Assembly (NCBI GenBank): GCA_009363875.1
Contig: CM018680.1
Span: 73,102,272-73,166,271, forward strand
Origin: Mikania micrantha
Lineage: Eukaryota; Streptophyta; Magnoliopsida; Asterales; Asteraceae
DNA: 64,000 nt
Direction: 5' to 3'
Shown: positions 46,950 through 60,009 of the stretch, one piece after another
Layout: each line of letters opens with the position of its first letter
Numbering within the stretch: position 1 is the stretch's first letter
The notes under the pieces: model-generated
What the model was told of the DNA's origin: nothing
Databases searched by the model: none
What the model saw: only the letters and a program-made list of their open reading frames with translations
Position numbers and translations under genes: made by a program

Positions 46950-47948
46950 TACTAACCCAGTCTTGCTCTGCAAAATCATTTGCCCAACCTAATCCTGGTT
47001 TATAATGCGTCTTCTTCCAGCCATCAACAATGCTTGTGGTCCCGTGCTTTTCCATCTGTAAATAACAAAAGTTTTAGTTTCGTTCTAATATGTCTATTAA
47101 TACGTAAGTTTCTAACCTCAATCCATCGCTTTTGTGAATACGATTCACTCCCATGATAACTTGGATATCGTTGTTTTGATCTGTTTGCTTTATTTTTCTC
47201 GGATCTTTTCATGTAAGCATCAAATTTAAACAGCTTACCAATGAGTTCAACCCACTCAGATTGATTCATGTACTATGGAGGAGAATTTTTGGCCTTTTCA
47301 ATGTTTTCATAGCCACCATTGGCTAGAAAATGCTTTTTTGCCTTTTGTTTGCGATCTTTGTAGCTTCGTGCACACTCGGCATTGATTCCAAGCTTTACTC
47401 CCTCCCATAAACCTTCATCTTGCAAAGCTTGAAGATCAAAAAATTCATTCAAAACAAATGTAATAGAAAGAATTTTAAAAGTTATGAAGTTTAAATATAA
47501 ATAAAAATTACAATGTATACTTACAAAGAGTGTCGAGTATATGGCATGTTTGTATTCATTAGGCACATCTTGCCACCTAGCATAATAAAAAGGAACAGTC
47601 TTTCCCACCTCATTTGATATGAGCCTTATAAAATCTGAGCTGTTATCTTCAACAAACCTATATTGATCTTCATCAGTAGTCACCGCAAGAGGTAAAGGTC
47701 TTTTGTTGTTTTGTTCATATTTTTTGTATAAAGTTAAGTTTTTGCCCTTCGATCGTCTCTTTTTGGGTTGTGCTGCATCAATACATGAAATCAAAAAGTT
47801 AACAAGTTTAAAAGAGATTATCAATTAAAACAAATATATATTCATCAATAATAGAAACAAGTAACTTACAAGACTCACAACCACCAGGGAGCCTATTTGG
47901 ATTCCAAGGATCTTCATTCCCTCCATCTCCTTCATGATATGTAGCCAT
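46950..47948 (-). pseudogene. CACTA 2 second gene, Transposase_24-like
   Basis: The minus-strand exons read MATYHEGDGGNEDPWNP (47948-47870), a Lys/Arg-rich start with RFVEDNSSDFIRLISNEVG and PFYYARWQDVPNE (47772-47525), and DEGLWEGVKLGINAECARSYKDRKQKAKKHF, then QSEWVELIGKLF (about 47435-47118). Splice borders are recognisable. A TAG at 47273-47271 interrupts the last exon. The layout W..(V/I)P.E.K and K.R...K matches the N-terminal half of Transposase_24 proteins of CACTA elements. No protease part is visible on the 3' side before the tandem array. Confidence 0.65.
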
Positions 47949-48100
47949 GTCCTTATCAAAAACAAATAAAGTATAGTAAAATATATAAATATGCATGTAT
48001 TTATAAATTTTAACAACTACAACAAAATTAAACTTTCATCATCCTAAATCATGGGAGTAAATTTTAACAATTATAACAAAATTAAATAGCAAACATACAT

Positions 48101-50019
48101 TTAATCAGAATCATCACTACAATAAGGTGTGTTTTCAAGACCATTATCGTCATCGTCATCATCATCATTATCATCATTTAATTCTTCTTCTTCTTCATCG
48201 GAATGGTATGCATCTTCATCTTCTTCACTACTATCAATTAAATTTTCATCATCCTCACTCAAGTCTATATTAATTGGGTCACCACCTTCACCATGATTCG
48301 TGCTCATAGGCAAGTAGCCCAAGTCAAAAATCAAGTTACAATGAACATATTGAGTGTCCCGTAAGACCCATGTCTCATCATCATTGACTCGTACACTTGA
48401 CTCACCAATTTCACAAACTGATTCGACAATGAAATTATAGTCAGATGATTGAGTGTCATGCAATATATCTATCTCATTAGCAACACTCATACTTGGATGG
48501 TCCCAAAGTTTTCTATGATGCACATCTTGCACAACTCTCCAATTGGTAGAGGTTCGATAAGGATCTTGGAGATAAAACACTTGTTTAGCTTGTATAGCTA
48601 AAATATATTATTTGGTGTCATACCATGCATTACCAATATACCATTCACGACTGAAGTCAATAAGTGTGATATTGTCTTTTTTAATTAATCTCTTACCCGA
48701 CGTGTTGAACCATTTACAACGAAATAAAATAACCGAGTGATTGTCTATGTAATTCAATTCTATGATATCCTCTAGTTGACCATAATAGTCCACAATAGAG
48801 CCGCACACATCTTGAATATACTTTTGGTTGAAGCATCTAGCATTTGAACGCCTTCAACCCATAGCATTTTCAATTCATCCACCAAAGGTCTCAAAAAAAC
48901 ATCAATGTCTTTTCCAGGTGATTTAGGACCTGGAATCAACAAAGTTAACATGAAAGAAGACTCTTTCATACATAGCCAAGGTGGCGTATTGTATGTTGTC
49001 AACACCACTGGTCATATACTGTAAGACAGATTCATGTTGCCAAATGGATTAAAGCCATCAGCCACCAAACCCAAACGAACATTCCTGGGTTCATTGGCAA
49101 AATCAGGGTATCTTTTATCAAATTCTTGCCATGCCTTCCCATCAACCGGATGACGCATTATACCATCTGTTGAGCATCCTGTATTATGCCATATCATATC
49201 TTTAGCCATGAATCTAGAACTAAACCTTCGTCGAAGCCGAGAAGTTAAAGGAAAGTAACGCAACACTTTTTTTGAAACTTTCTTTCCCTTTGTTTTTTTG
49301 TCAACTCATCTGCTCTCGTTACACACCGGACAATCTTGCAAGTCATGATTTTCTTTCCAGAACAACGCGTAGTCATTAATGCAAGCATGGATATATTGAT
49401 ATCCCATCCCAATCTTTTTTAGCTTCTTTTTAGCTTGATAATGTGAGGCCATGATATGATTTTCTTTTGGGAATGCATCTCTTATAAATTCTAAAAGTTG
49501 ATCAAATGAACTATCATTTGTTGATTACTTTAATATGCATCAATTTTGCTATAAAGTTTAAAGAAGACATCGAACTACAACGGGGTATAACTCGGTGTTC
49601 AACTCCTTGAACAATGCGTCAAATTCCGGGTCTAAACCACTTTCATCTTCATGTGTATTTTCTTCATTTGCATTGTGCTCTGCCATAACATCATCAATCA
49701 CATCAAACATTTCAAGACTTCTTATATCATGTTCATGTGTTCTTGAATCAAAAAGGGCTTCTACTTGGTCAGCATTAGCATATCTTTCACCATGATAATT
49801 CCATGTATGATAAGATTGTAGAAACCCACGACTATGTATGTGGGCATAAACCATATTCAAATCATGCCGAATCGAATTAACATAACGTCTACACGGGCAA
49901 AACGTTTTACCTTGGCTATCGACATGGTTTTTTGCTATCTCTATAAAGTTGAGAAGGCCTTCTTTGAAAACAGTAGAATTTCGATTTCCCAAAGTAATCC
50001 AACTCTTATCAATTGTCAT
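48101..50019 (-). pseudogene. CACTA 2 TNP2-type transposase, broken
   Basis: From the ATG at 50019: W..R.S..F..G...FIEIA, FCPCRRYVN, GFLQSYHTWNYHGE (transposase-associated domain); then a frame-broken TNP2 core (IHACINDYALFWKEN, CPVC, LRYFPLTSRLRRRF, RHPVDGKAWQEFD, GFNPFGNM, PWLCMKESSFMLTLLIPGP). At about 48810 the core (FKMCAALLWTI) is joined directly to the DUF4216 part (YYGQLEDIIELNY..ILFRCKWF), so the second half of TNP2 and DUF4218 are deleted. The C-terminus is very acidic (poly-Asp near 48150). At least five frame changes. Confidence 0.82.
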
Positions 50020-50724
50020 AATGATCTATAAACTTAACAAATCTAAAACCATTTAAAATTTAAGCAAAACAATCTTGAAATAAGTAATATGTATTCAGCA
50101 AACTTCAATTGAACTAAGGCATATAATAAGCATTATGTAATCAACAAACTTTACATAACTAAAACCATTTAAAATCTAAGCAAAACAATCTTGACATAAC
50201 TAAAACCATTTAAAATCTTGAAATAAGTAATATGTATTCAACAAACTTCAATTGAACTAAGGCATATAATAAGCATTATGTAATCAACAAACTTTACATA
50301 ACTAAAACCATTTAAAATCTAAGCAAAACAATCTTGACATAACTTAGTCACTTAAGCATTATGTAATCAACAAACTTAAATTCAACTAAACCACAATAAC
50401 ATTATGTAATCAACAAACTAAAATTCAACTAAAGCACTTCAACATTATGTAATCAACAAACTTAAATTCAACTAAACAATTTAAAATCTAAGTAAAACAA
50501 AATGTACAACAACATATATGTAAGATTTACAACAAACTTAACATATCTAATACATTCAAAACAAATAAGATTTACATACATATAATATTAGCAACAAAAA
50601 AACAAATACATATGAACATACCTTAGAAAATCCTTCCAAATTCTTCAAATCTTGAACCCTAAAAACAATTTAAACAAACAAAATTACAACAACATAGATT
50701 TAAACACTAAAAAACGTCACTTTA
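50020..50724 (-). other. CACTA 2 transposase 5' leader with 143-bp tandem repeats
   Basis: Repeats of AAACCATTTAAAATCTAAGC and ATTATGTAATCAACAAACTT occur between 50040 and 50480; the longest period is about 143 bp (50074 and 50217). A likely non-coding exon (minus 50677-50634, AG|GGTTCAAG..CTAAG|GTATG) lies upstream. At 50724 the element is cut by an LTR; the rest of its 5' end appears at about 60000-60660. Confidence 0.6.
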
Positions 50725-51500
50725 TGTTGGATCGGGTTATGTAATCTACACAACACTTACACAAGTTATCTTCTACAAAGTTGATAGAATAGATGCGGAA
50801 ATTCTATCAACTAGATTTGTAAAATAGTTTGAAACAAAATACTGAAAGCAAATGTAAATTCAAGGTCAAAGTATATTGCATTCAACTGTTAAGTTTACAA
50901 CACTTAGCTGAAGCACTCACTCGTGATTTGCTTACTAACAAATGAACGTATTTATACTAAGACCTACAGTTGTATCCTCATAGGGATACACGGCTGGACA
51001 AAACACTAGAAACAAACGTATGCTAAATCTAGTATCTGTTATGGTCTTGACATGCCAAGCTATATTAATTACAATTAATACAAAAGACTCCATTGACTTT
51101 TACAATAAATACCTAAACAACAAAACGCATTAATTGTTTAGTATCTTTATAGTCTTGACAAATCTTCTTTGTTGCTAACTAACATCGGAATGTCTTCTCT
51201 GTTATTCTGAGTGTGAGAAAGCAGCTCTGTTTATTTCCATAAGTATCGAGAATCTTTTTCAAAGAGAAAGTCTTCGGAAGTCTTTGTCTTGGGAACCACT
51301 GATGATCGGAAGCACTGATCGATTTGAACCTTTAACCACTGAATAGGGAACCGGATGCTTTCAGTGGAAGGGAATTACCCTTCGAAATCAATGGTTCTTC
51401 CGAAGGTTAATTCTTATTATTCAGTGGTTGTATATCTTCCGAAAGTTCATGACTTGATCCAGAGATGTTTTGATGCACATCATCCTTAAAGATCCTTACA
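50725..51500 (-). repeat. LTR of a Sirevirus-like copia element (3' LTR, minus strand), 776 bp
   Basis: Plus-strand limits are TGTTGGATCGGG and GATCCTTACA. The polypurine tract (minus-strand GGGGGAGAC, 51509-51501) abuts it on the right, making it the 3' LTR of a minus-strand element. It is flanked on the left by CTTTA (50720-50724). The partner LTR at 60666 is in the opposite orientation. Confidence 0.88.
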
Positions 51501-51509
51501 GTCTCCCCC

Positions 51510-54045
51510 TAGGCTGATGCTACCAAATCTTATGTCCTTCTTTTATTATATTTTCAGCTCTTCTCTGGACAAGTATTGTAGTAAGTCCTCCTTCAAAGTT
51601 GTTGTCTGGATTGAGTAGAGGAAGGTTTGCTAGATCAAAGATATTTGGAGCAGGAAGGCCACATAGCTGATAATCCTGGAGCTTCACTATGTTTCTATCA
51701 CAGAATTTCAAAACAAAAATCTTTTCCATTGATAGGTAGCTCCATTCAACAATGGGAAAGTACACATTTAAGAGTGTTTCATCATGTCGTCTTCTTGCTG
51801 CAGTCTTTCTCCTTCTAAAAGGACCGCGTCTTTTAAATGGAACAATTTGAAATGAAGATGTACTTCCTTGTGGCTGTTCTTGCTCTCTTTCATTGTCATC
51901 ATCATCAGTGGTTTCTGGAGTTGCTTCTGCTCCAGTGGAAGCGGTTGCTTCAGTGGAAGCTCTTTCAGCTTTAGTGGAAGCTCTTTCAGCTTCAGTGGAA
52001 GCCATTGGATCCTCAGTGGGAGTCTTTTCTTCCGTGGAACCCACTGCAACTTCAGTGGAATCCAGTGCTTCCGTTTCTCCTTCCATCCTTGGTTGTTTCT
52101 CAGGATCAGGGTTTGTAGTTTGCTGTTTTGTTTGACCTCTATTGATCTTGATCACTGAGGATATTGGAATGTTGTCATAGGAAGGACTGGATGGAGGAGT
52201 GATGGGTTCTTCCTTTGGGAAAAGTGCATTATTTGAGGCTTTATCAGGGGACTTGGATTCCTTAGAGACGTTTTCTTGTTCGGTCTCCAAGAATTCCCCT
52301 GCAACACTAGAGGAAGAGGAGGATCATGAAGGACTAGAGTTGTGAAAGTAAGTACTCAAGAACCTATCCCATCCTTATCCAAATTGGTTAGGAATGGAGG
52401 AGATTCATGAGTAGCTTCCACTTCTCCTTCTACTAATGGAGTAGCTGCCTCTTCTCCTTTTGCTGGAGATGTTGTGTTTACAAGTGATGGTGGTGGTGAT
52501 GATAATAATGGTGGTGATCCCATAGGTTGTTCCTTCTCCCCCTTTTGGTAGCATGGAGGACACCTAGCTGGGATCATGATGAAAAGGTTGAAGTATGACT
52601 GGGGGGCAACGCTGGAGGTCCAAGATAAAAGCATCCTTTTCCTGGACATGTAGCCTCAGGGTAGCAGTTTCAGCTTCCAATTAGGCTACCCTGGTTTGTA
52701 AGGAGGAGATGGTGACCGTCAATTCCTGAATAATTGTGCCCTCATCCATAGAAGTGGAATCCTTGGGCGATGGAGTCTTGATCCTAGCTCCTGCACCTCC
52801 ATCACCAGATGTGGTTTCTTGGTGCCTTGGATTCCTCTCATTGAAAATGACTTCAAAGAAATCTTCAGCAATGTGAGTTGCCATAGAGGAGGTCCTAGTG
52901 CATGTGCCACTGTCCTGAAGAACCTGCGAGGGTTATGCAGTAGTGGCAGCCTCCACTGTATTGACCCTTTCAGAACTTCCGGGGTCAACCTCTGTAATAA
53001 AAGGCTCTTGGTCAGGAAACCTTTCATGTAAGTCTGTCATCGCTCTCATTAAAGTTTGGGAAGTAGGAGAGAGAGGGTCATCCAGAGCTACTGCAAAGAA
53101 TCCTTGAGGCAGGTTAGATGTATGGGTGGGGGGCATTGATGGGCTATACTCACCTGGGACCTGGGAGACAGTCCCTGACCTAATGGAGTTGCTTCAGTAG
53201 AAGCAGACTCAGGAATGTGGGTATCCCTTTGGATATTCTCAGGTATGTATGGTGACATATCCTGAGGGCTAGTGGAAGGGTGAAGGGCAACCATTGGATT
53301 TAGAGGAAGATTCGATGGTACAACATCAGGTGTGGTTTGCACCTTAGGCAGAACTGGGCCCTTGCCAGATTTCTTGACCTTTTTCTTTTCGGTTCGGAAG
53401 AAGGAGCCTGAACAGTTGTAGATAACTGTTTAGGTTGTCTTTTTCGTTTGTAGGTGACTTGGATGGAGGAGGCTATGTGAGTGGATGGTGTGGGTTTAGC
53501 AGCTATGGGTTGAACAGAGCTGTCACCTTCAGGAGCAGGTGGCTCCATAGACGGAAGCAGAGGAGTGAAAATTCCAGAGAACAGTGCACTCTCCCTCTTC
53601 AGTTGTACAAAAACCTTCGTAACTACCGAATGGACTTTATAAATGTTCCCAGTCGGTGAGAGCGAAGATGCTAACTCACCGTTAAAGATTTGTTGCAAAA
53701 ATCTGTGATACATACAAAATTTCTTTGGGGATAAGACATTGTCCACCAAGTTATTAAAGATAAAAGATGAAAAATTAAACAGTTGATTGGTAAATCAGTC
53801 CGTGAATAGCCGAAGCCAAGTCAGACGGAATTTGATCCCAACCACCAGTTTTATTTGAAAGACAATGCAAAAACACATGTAGGAGATACTTGTAATTATA
53901 GGACACTCTTCTCTTCAAATAGGTAGTTGATGGATGAGGACCTTTGTATCCCATTGACCTAAAGGTCATTGCTACCTCATCCCGTGTGAAAGAAGCACTA
54001 CCTGTAGCATCATTAAGATTAAGATGTCTACAGATAGTTTTCACA
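51510..54045 (-). pseudogene. Accessory ORF downstream of pol in the Sirevirus-like element, decayed
   Basis: Minus-strand frames joined by frame changes read: CRHLNLNDATGSASFTRDEVA (54044-53775), KFCMYHRFLQQIFNGELA (53749 on), Lys/Arg and Ser/Pro/Thr-rich stretches, ASTEAERASTKAERASTEA repeats (about 52030-51930), and RRRKTAARRRHDETLLNVYFP to 51520. It is followed directly by the polypurine tract and 3' LTR, the place of the extra or envelope-like ORF in Sirevirus-type copia elements. No pol domain is present, so only the 3' part of the element is here. Function unknown. Confidence 0.6.
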
Positions 54046-55830
54046 GAATGTGTTTAAATTTTAGTAAAAAAATCCAAGTAGCTCGACTGAAGTCATCAAC
54101 GATGGTTAGCACCCGTCAAAGAAGGAGTGCAATACTTTCCCCAAATGTCACAATGCAACAATTCAAAACAACCATTTGTCTTAATATAACTGTTCAAAAA
54201 AGGAAGTCTAGTATGTTTCGCCTTTGAACAAGAGTCACACAGTTTATTGAAAGAAAATTTAATAAGGAAATTGATGTGAGTAAGCTTTTCATTTGAAGCA
54301 TGTCCCAATCGTTTATGCCATGTGTTCCCAAATGTCATCAAAGCCTTCCTTTTGTCTTCGAATAACCCCATCCGGTACAAAAGTCTTTTTCACTTACCCG
54401 CACCAATCAAGCTCCTCGTGTGGAGTTTTTGCACACAAAAATCAGGAAAAAAGTTATCGTAGACTGTAAGTCGTTACACAGTCGGCTCACAGATAATAAA
54501 TTGCAAGTGAACTTGGGAACATATAAAACATCCTTTATATTTGTTCCCCAGGTAAAGTACATTCGCCCCTCCCTTCAACGGGCATAGCATCTCTGCTAGG
54601 AATGACCACTGGGGTTTCAAAATGTCTTTGGGTTCTGTTTTGAAGGATGTGGCTGTTGTAGGTGATATGTTCGGTTGAACCCGAGTCTATCTCCCAGTCA
54701 TCATCATTATTATTTTTACCTGTCATGGGTGTTGTACCTCCTTTCTCTGTGTTTTCCTTGTCTCCAAAGTGTTTAAGAAACATTTCATATTGTTTGCTTG
54801 TCAAACCCGGAATAGGACTTGAAGTTGTTTCAATACATGCTGCCTTAGGCTTTGGTTTTTCACTTTTTCGGTTACCTGGCTACCATTCGGGGGATCTTAT
54901 TAGCTTAAAACACCCATCCCGGACATGTCCATCCTTATCTCAAAAGGTACAGTGATCAACATCACACTTTATCTCCTTCGAAGCGGGTTTATAGCGTCGT
55001 TGGCTGGAGTTGTTCTCTCGTCGTCCCGGGACAAACGCCTTGAATGTATCAGTATCGGTAGAAGGCTGCTTTTCGGATGTTATAGCTCTTTGCCTTTCGT
55101 CTTTGGCGACAAGGTGGTAGGCATTGGTCAAGGTTCGTGCCGGGTTCATCGCAAGAATCTGTGTTCTAATGACTGAAAATTCATAGTTCAAACCCATGAG
55201 AAACTCATAGAATTTCTCCTTTTCTTTGTGCTCAACCAACTTTCTTCCTATATCACAAGAACACCCACTATAGTTGCAACGAGGAATAGGGAATGTTGAT
55301 TGCATCTCATCCCAAATACTTCTGAGCTTTGTAAAATAGGCTGAAACGGAAGTCTCACCTTAAACGGTGGTTGAGAGTGTTTGTTTCAACTCATACGCAC
55401 GAGGCGCACTTTCTTTTCCAAACCGTTCTTTCAGAGCTGACCATATCTCTGCAGCCGTGTTAGCGTACTTCATGCTGCTTCTTATCTCCTTCACCATGGC
55501 AGTCGTAAGCCATCCTTTTATCATGGCATCACAACGCATCCATGACATATAGGTTGGGGATTCCTTCTCCGGTTTCTTGATCGTTCCATCCACGAACCCA
55601 ATTTTATTTTTGGGAAAGAGGAAATTCTCCATCTCTTGTGCCCAATCATTGTAGTTGTCGTCATTCAACGCATCGTTTACTTGCATTTGTCTGGGTGAAT
55701 CCGATGGATGAATATAGTACGGTGAGTTCGAATCCAAAGATTCTCCCTCGGTTTTCGTTTTGCTGGTTTCATCATCTCCGGCCATGATCGTTTGTGATGG
55801 GTTTTTTTGGGTTAAAACTGCTCTGATGCC
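54046..55830 (-). pseudogene. Copia 3 remnant: gag, protease and first part of integrase
   Basis: From a primer-binding-like stretch (minus GGCATCAGAGCA, 55830-55819) the minus strand encodes gag with the Retrotran_gag_3-type start (NSPYYIHPSDSPRQMQV, 55785-55360; DDNYNDWAQEMENFLFP), a damaged second half, a CCHC-like knuckle near 54930, protease WEIDSGSTEHIT (54804-54535), GAG-pre-integrase WHKRLGHASNEKL, and the first integrase core (CDIWGKY, VDDFSRATW). It stops abruptly near 54045 where the accessory ORF of another element begins. No LTRs were found. A stop and several frame changes occur. Confidence 0.8.
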
Positions 55831-56054
55831 GTATAGAATTACGATGGTACAGAGGGAATTTTTGTGTATTTCATATTACTTCAAACAAGAACCATACATA
55901 CGAAATATAAACAAAACAGAAGGTGATAAACATGGAAATAGATATGTATGGAAATACTAAAGAATGGGATGTAATTGAGGAAGATATTGGTGGAGAATAT
56001 TTTATTTCCAATAGTTTGGTAGACATGAGAAGATGAAGAAATGAAATACAATTT

Positions 56055-56440
56055 ACGGGTCGGGCCGTGGTTCTAATAATTGTTCGAATCATGGGGTCGG
56101 GTCGTGTGCCATTGGTTGAGTCATTGTTCGGACCATCTGTCGGTTCATTGGTCGGTTATTGTTTAACTCTTGGGGTAGTTCATGAATCGGGTCATGGGTT
56201 GGTTTTGTGGATTGGGTCATGGTTTGGTTCATAGCTTGGTTCATCGACATATCATAACTCAGATCATTGTTTGGGTCATGGTTTGGTTCATGGTCGGGAC
56301 ATTGTTTGAGTTATGGGTCGGGTTAATTGTTTTTGTCATGGATCGGGTCATGGGTTTGGTCAAGGTTCGCATCATGGTTTAAGTCATAGGTCATGTCAAG
56401 GGTCAAGTCTTGGTTTTGGTCATGGGTCGGATCATTCCTT
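56055..56440. repeat. GGTCATGGGTCGG-type minisatellite
   Basis: About 25 degenerate copies of a 10-14 base unit (GGGTCATGGGTTGG, GGTTCATGGTCGGG and similar). The open frames across it are products of the repeat. Bases 55831-56054 show no gene. Confidence 0.8.
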
Positions 56441-56741
56441 CAAGAGAAGGAATGAAAAAAAAAACACCATACTCCAAGAAATGAAAATCATCAAAAGTGA
56501 AGGAATCACATTCCTTATAGAATAGTGCATTTTATTCCTATGTGGTAACCAAACATGATTCTTTTCATTGTAACGTAATGACTAATTTTATTCCACTATT
56601 CAATTATGCATACCAAACATAATAATTCCCTTAGTATTCATAAATAGTATTTTGTAGTGTACTCAAATATAATATAATATATAAAGGAAAATGCAACTAT
56701 CACTAGTAAACAATTTGGAATGTTTGAAATGAGAGACTGAC

Positions 56742-57578
56742 CTTGGCAGCCTTGATCAAGATAAGGATTACCCTGGTAACCATGGTTGCATTTACAACGA
56801 TACCCACCACCACCTTCCACATCATATAGCATGAACTGCTTCCTTTGCATACGTTAACCTCAGCATCACAACTTTTATTTGATTTGATTACCCAATCAAG
56901 CACAACGGGCATAGTAGACTTTATTCTGCTTTCAAAGTCCTGATAATTAGCGGATAAATCACTTTTGTTGAACTTATATTTACCTTCTTCAACAAGAAAC
57001 CCATAGCCACATTCATTGAAGGACAAAACAGCTGAGTGGTCATGTAAGGTGTCAAGTGTAACATTGTAATATATGAGACCCTTTGGCATAGATGCTTGAC
57101 AACACCCGATCCCCGAGCATTCCCCATCAATCACATCATCTTCTTTGCGACATATTCCATAACAACCACCAGAAAAGTAGGCGTAGTCTATCCCCGAAAT
57201 CAAAGCGTAATCGTCACAGCCAACGACTGTGAACTTGTTCTTTGTTGAGAAAGTGAATGCCTTACGCCTTCCTATGTTGATAGATGATGTGTATCCATCT
57301 ACATACCCACTTTGGTTGTAGCATTGGTTAGAAACAACTACAGTGAAGATACGCAACTCTGAATCTGAAATACTGTATATCTCTAGGTTGCCATTTCCTA
57401 TAAACAACTTTGGGGAATTATGGTTAGAAGTGTTGCACGTGAGGTTAAATGAGTTGTCGTCTAGCGAACAATCGGTGCCTATACCGAAAGGGTAAGGGAC
57501 TGTAATATTTCCACACGCGGTTGGACAGTTTGGTTTTGCTATGTTGTTGTTTGTGGTAGAACCATCAAAGGTTCCCAC
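56742..57578 (-). pseudogene. WAK3: exon-1-only copy of the WAK ectodomain
   Basis: The minus strand encodes GTFDGSTTNNNIAKPNCPTACG and the whole GUB_WAK domain, about 94% like WAK1 by eye and without WAK1's two lesions. Homology begins at the GTGGGAACC near 57578, so the signal peptide and promoter are missing. A 2-base (AT) insertion near 56848 shifts the frame before the EGF segment (GGGGYRCKCNHGYQGNPYL). The donor (GCCAAG|GTCAGT) and the first 60-odd bases of intron 1 are kept. No exon 2 or kinase follows. Confidence 0.87.
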
Positions 57579-59136
57579 GATCTGCTAGTGATCTTCACAA
57601 GTTGCCCCAATCCACCATCGGCTTGTGCTCGACTTGGTTTGTAATAGGCTAAGCCAAGCTAAGTGGTTTGTTATTAAGTAAACCGGAGCTCGGACCAGTT
57701 TAATAAACGAGTCGATTTTGAGCAAATATGTTTTAAGTATTTTCGATCAAGTTTAAAGCCACAAACTATTCAAACATCCTTAGAATTAGAATTGAGAAGT
57801 GACTAGCAATTACTATATGTTATGTGGCTAAAATTAGAACATGAATAAAAATATACAAGTATTGGGTTTTCAATTGGTGTCTCGATTAGAAGTTGGCATG
57901 GCTTTCGTATATAGGCTAACTATTAAAATAATCTGTTTAGCATTCGTATGTTCCTACGCAGGCACGGATACACGCATAAATACATATATTGAGAAAATAA
58001 TAATTTGATGCAAAGAAACAAGCATGGTCATGAGTCAACTCAAGCTGAAATCCGGCTAGCTTAAGCTCAGCTCTTTACAACCAACCCGATTTCATAAAAA
58101 TCTTTTTTTTTTTTTTTTTTTCAATCTTTGATCTTTTAAGTTTCGAGATCTTTTGAACAATTTAAATTAAATAATAATAGACACCACATGTAAACTAGTT
58201 TTTAAGAATTTAAATTATCATATACTACTTTACTACATATGCAAATAGCAAAAGTAATCATTGCTATGAGTAGTAAAACTAATTAAATAATAATTATAAA
58301 TAAATAGTTATAATTTGTAACAGATATTATCTATATAATTCTATCTTAGTGGTTTGGGTTCACCTAAAATAAACGAAGGGTCAACGGGTTTGAAACTCAT
58401 TCTTACCATGATTTAGGGGCCGTTTGGTTAGGTCTGAATATTAAGTGTTAAATGCTTAAAATGTATGAATGACTAAGAGGGTTTGAATGGTTAAGAGGTC
58501 TTTCATGTATATATGCATTATAAAATTTATTATTTCATGATTTAGGGGCCATTTAATTATCTTTTTTTTATTATCTTTATAGTTATTTATATTTATGTAT
58601 ATATGCATAATAAAATTTATTATTTCATTTGTCATTTTTTTCAAACCTAGAAAATAAAAGAATGGTTTTATTTTAATTGTGTGGTTCCACGTGAGTTGAG
58701 CTCGAACGAACAACTACAACGTTAAGTACAATGATACAATCGAAATAACATTTTAGGTGTCGAAATATGTCATTCAATAAAATTAAGTAGGATATATCCA
58801 ATGTCTTTTTCTCTCTCTTCCCCACCCTCGCCTGTCTCTTACGCCACTTCACCGCCGCACACGATATCCAATATCTAATTTACTTTCTCCGGTAGCCCCT
58901 GACACTCAAACGTTAAAACTTCCATCACATATCTAAACAATGTCTTTTAACATAAGGTAAGTTTATCACTAACGTATACACGGGTTTGCACACAAACACA
59001 TACTTCAACAACTGGGTGATCAGTGAATCAGATCTTCAACAACTGGGTGATCAGTGATCAGTGAATAAGATCTCCAACAGATTTCATCATTTTCATTGGG
59101 TTTTGTTTAATCTTGCGAGTACGTGTGTGGTATTCA
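57579..59136. other. Intergenic sequence with transposon scraps
   Basis: No gene supported. AGCTCGGACC..AAACGAG near 57690 and CTCAAGCTGAAATCCGG near 58040 recall the hAT-type family. AGGGGCCGTTTGGTTAGG at 58425 and AGGGGCCATTTAATTATC at 58543 look like ends of small hAT/PIF-type MITEs. ATATATGCATAATAAAATTT occurs twice (near 58508 and 58594). Confidence 0.45.
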
Positions 59137-59402
59137 TTTGTTTGAATGATGTGATGCTACATGTAGGCTAATTTGTATTTGAATACATTTGTATGTGCCA
59201 CTATGGATTTGTTTGAATGATGTGATGCTACATGTAGGCTAATTTGTATTTGAATACATCTGTGCGTGCCACTATGGATTTCGTTGAATAATGTGATGCT
59301 ACATGTAGGCTAATTTGTATTTGAATACATCTGTGCGTGCCACTATGGAATTCGTTGAATGATGTGATGCTACATGTAGGCTAATTTGTATTTGAATACA
59401 TC
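59137..59402. repeat. Tandem repeat, 71-bp unit, about 3.7 copies
   Basis: The unit starts TTTGTTTGAATGATGTGATG and contains CTACATGTAGGCTAATTTG; copies differ at a few sites. Degenerate TATG/TGTATA repeats follow to about 59700. Confidence 0.92.
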
Positions 59403-60009
59403 CATGAAGGTTATGAATATTGTATTATCCAGTTATACTTGTATTTGAATACATACATGCAGGAATCTATTTGTATAGTTGTTTGTTATTAAGTGCATGC
59501 GTATATGTGTTTATATATGTGGTGATACATTTGTTTGATATATGTGAATATGTGTAAGAGTGTATATGCGATTAATATACGCACATGTGCTTATGTGTAT
59601 GTGAGTATATGAAAATGTATGTAGACTTATGTGTATATTTGCTTAAGTGTATGTGTAAATGTATGTATGTTTATTTATGTGTATATATATGATTATATAT
59701 CTGTTTAAAAAAATAATCCTTTTGTGTATTTTTAAATAAAATAAAAATTAATTTCTTAAATTATTAATCAAATTGTACAAAGATTAGATTAATAAATAAA
59801 CAACTAAATAACAAAAATAATAAAAAACATAAATAAATAACTAATATAATACAAAAGATAATTAAACTATAAAAAGAAAATTAAATTATTAATTAAGTTA
59901 TAAAGATTACATTATAATAAGATAATTAAATAACAATGACAATACAAAAGATAATTAAATTATTAACTAAACTATAAAGAATAGATTATTAAAAGATAAT
60001 TAAATAATT

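Noticed and set aside
51868..52158. Plus-strand Ser/Gly/Phe-rich frame
   Set aside because: It is the antisense reading of the Ser-Thr-Glu-Ala repeats of the accessory ORF.
56182..56525. His/Gly-rich frames
   Set aside because: They are produced by the GGTCATGG minisatellite.
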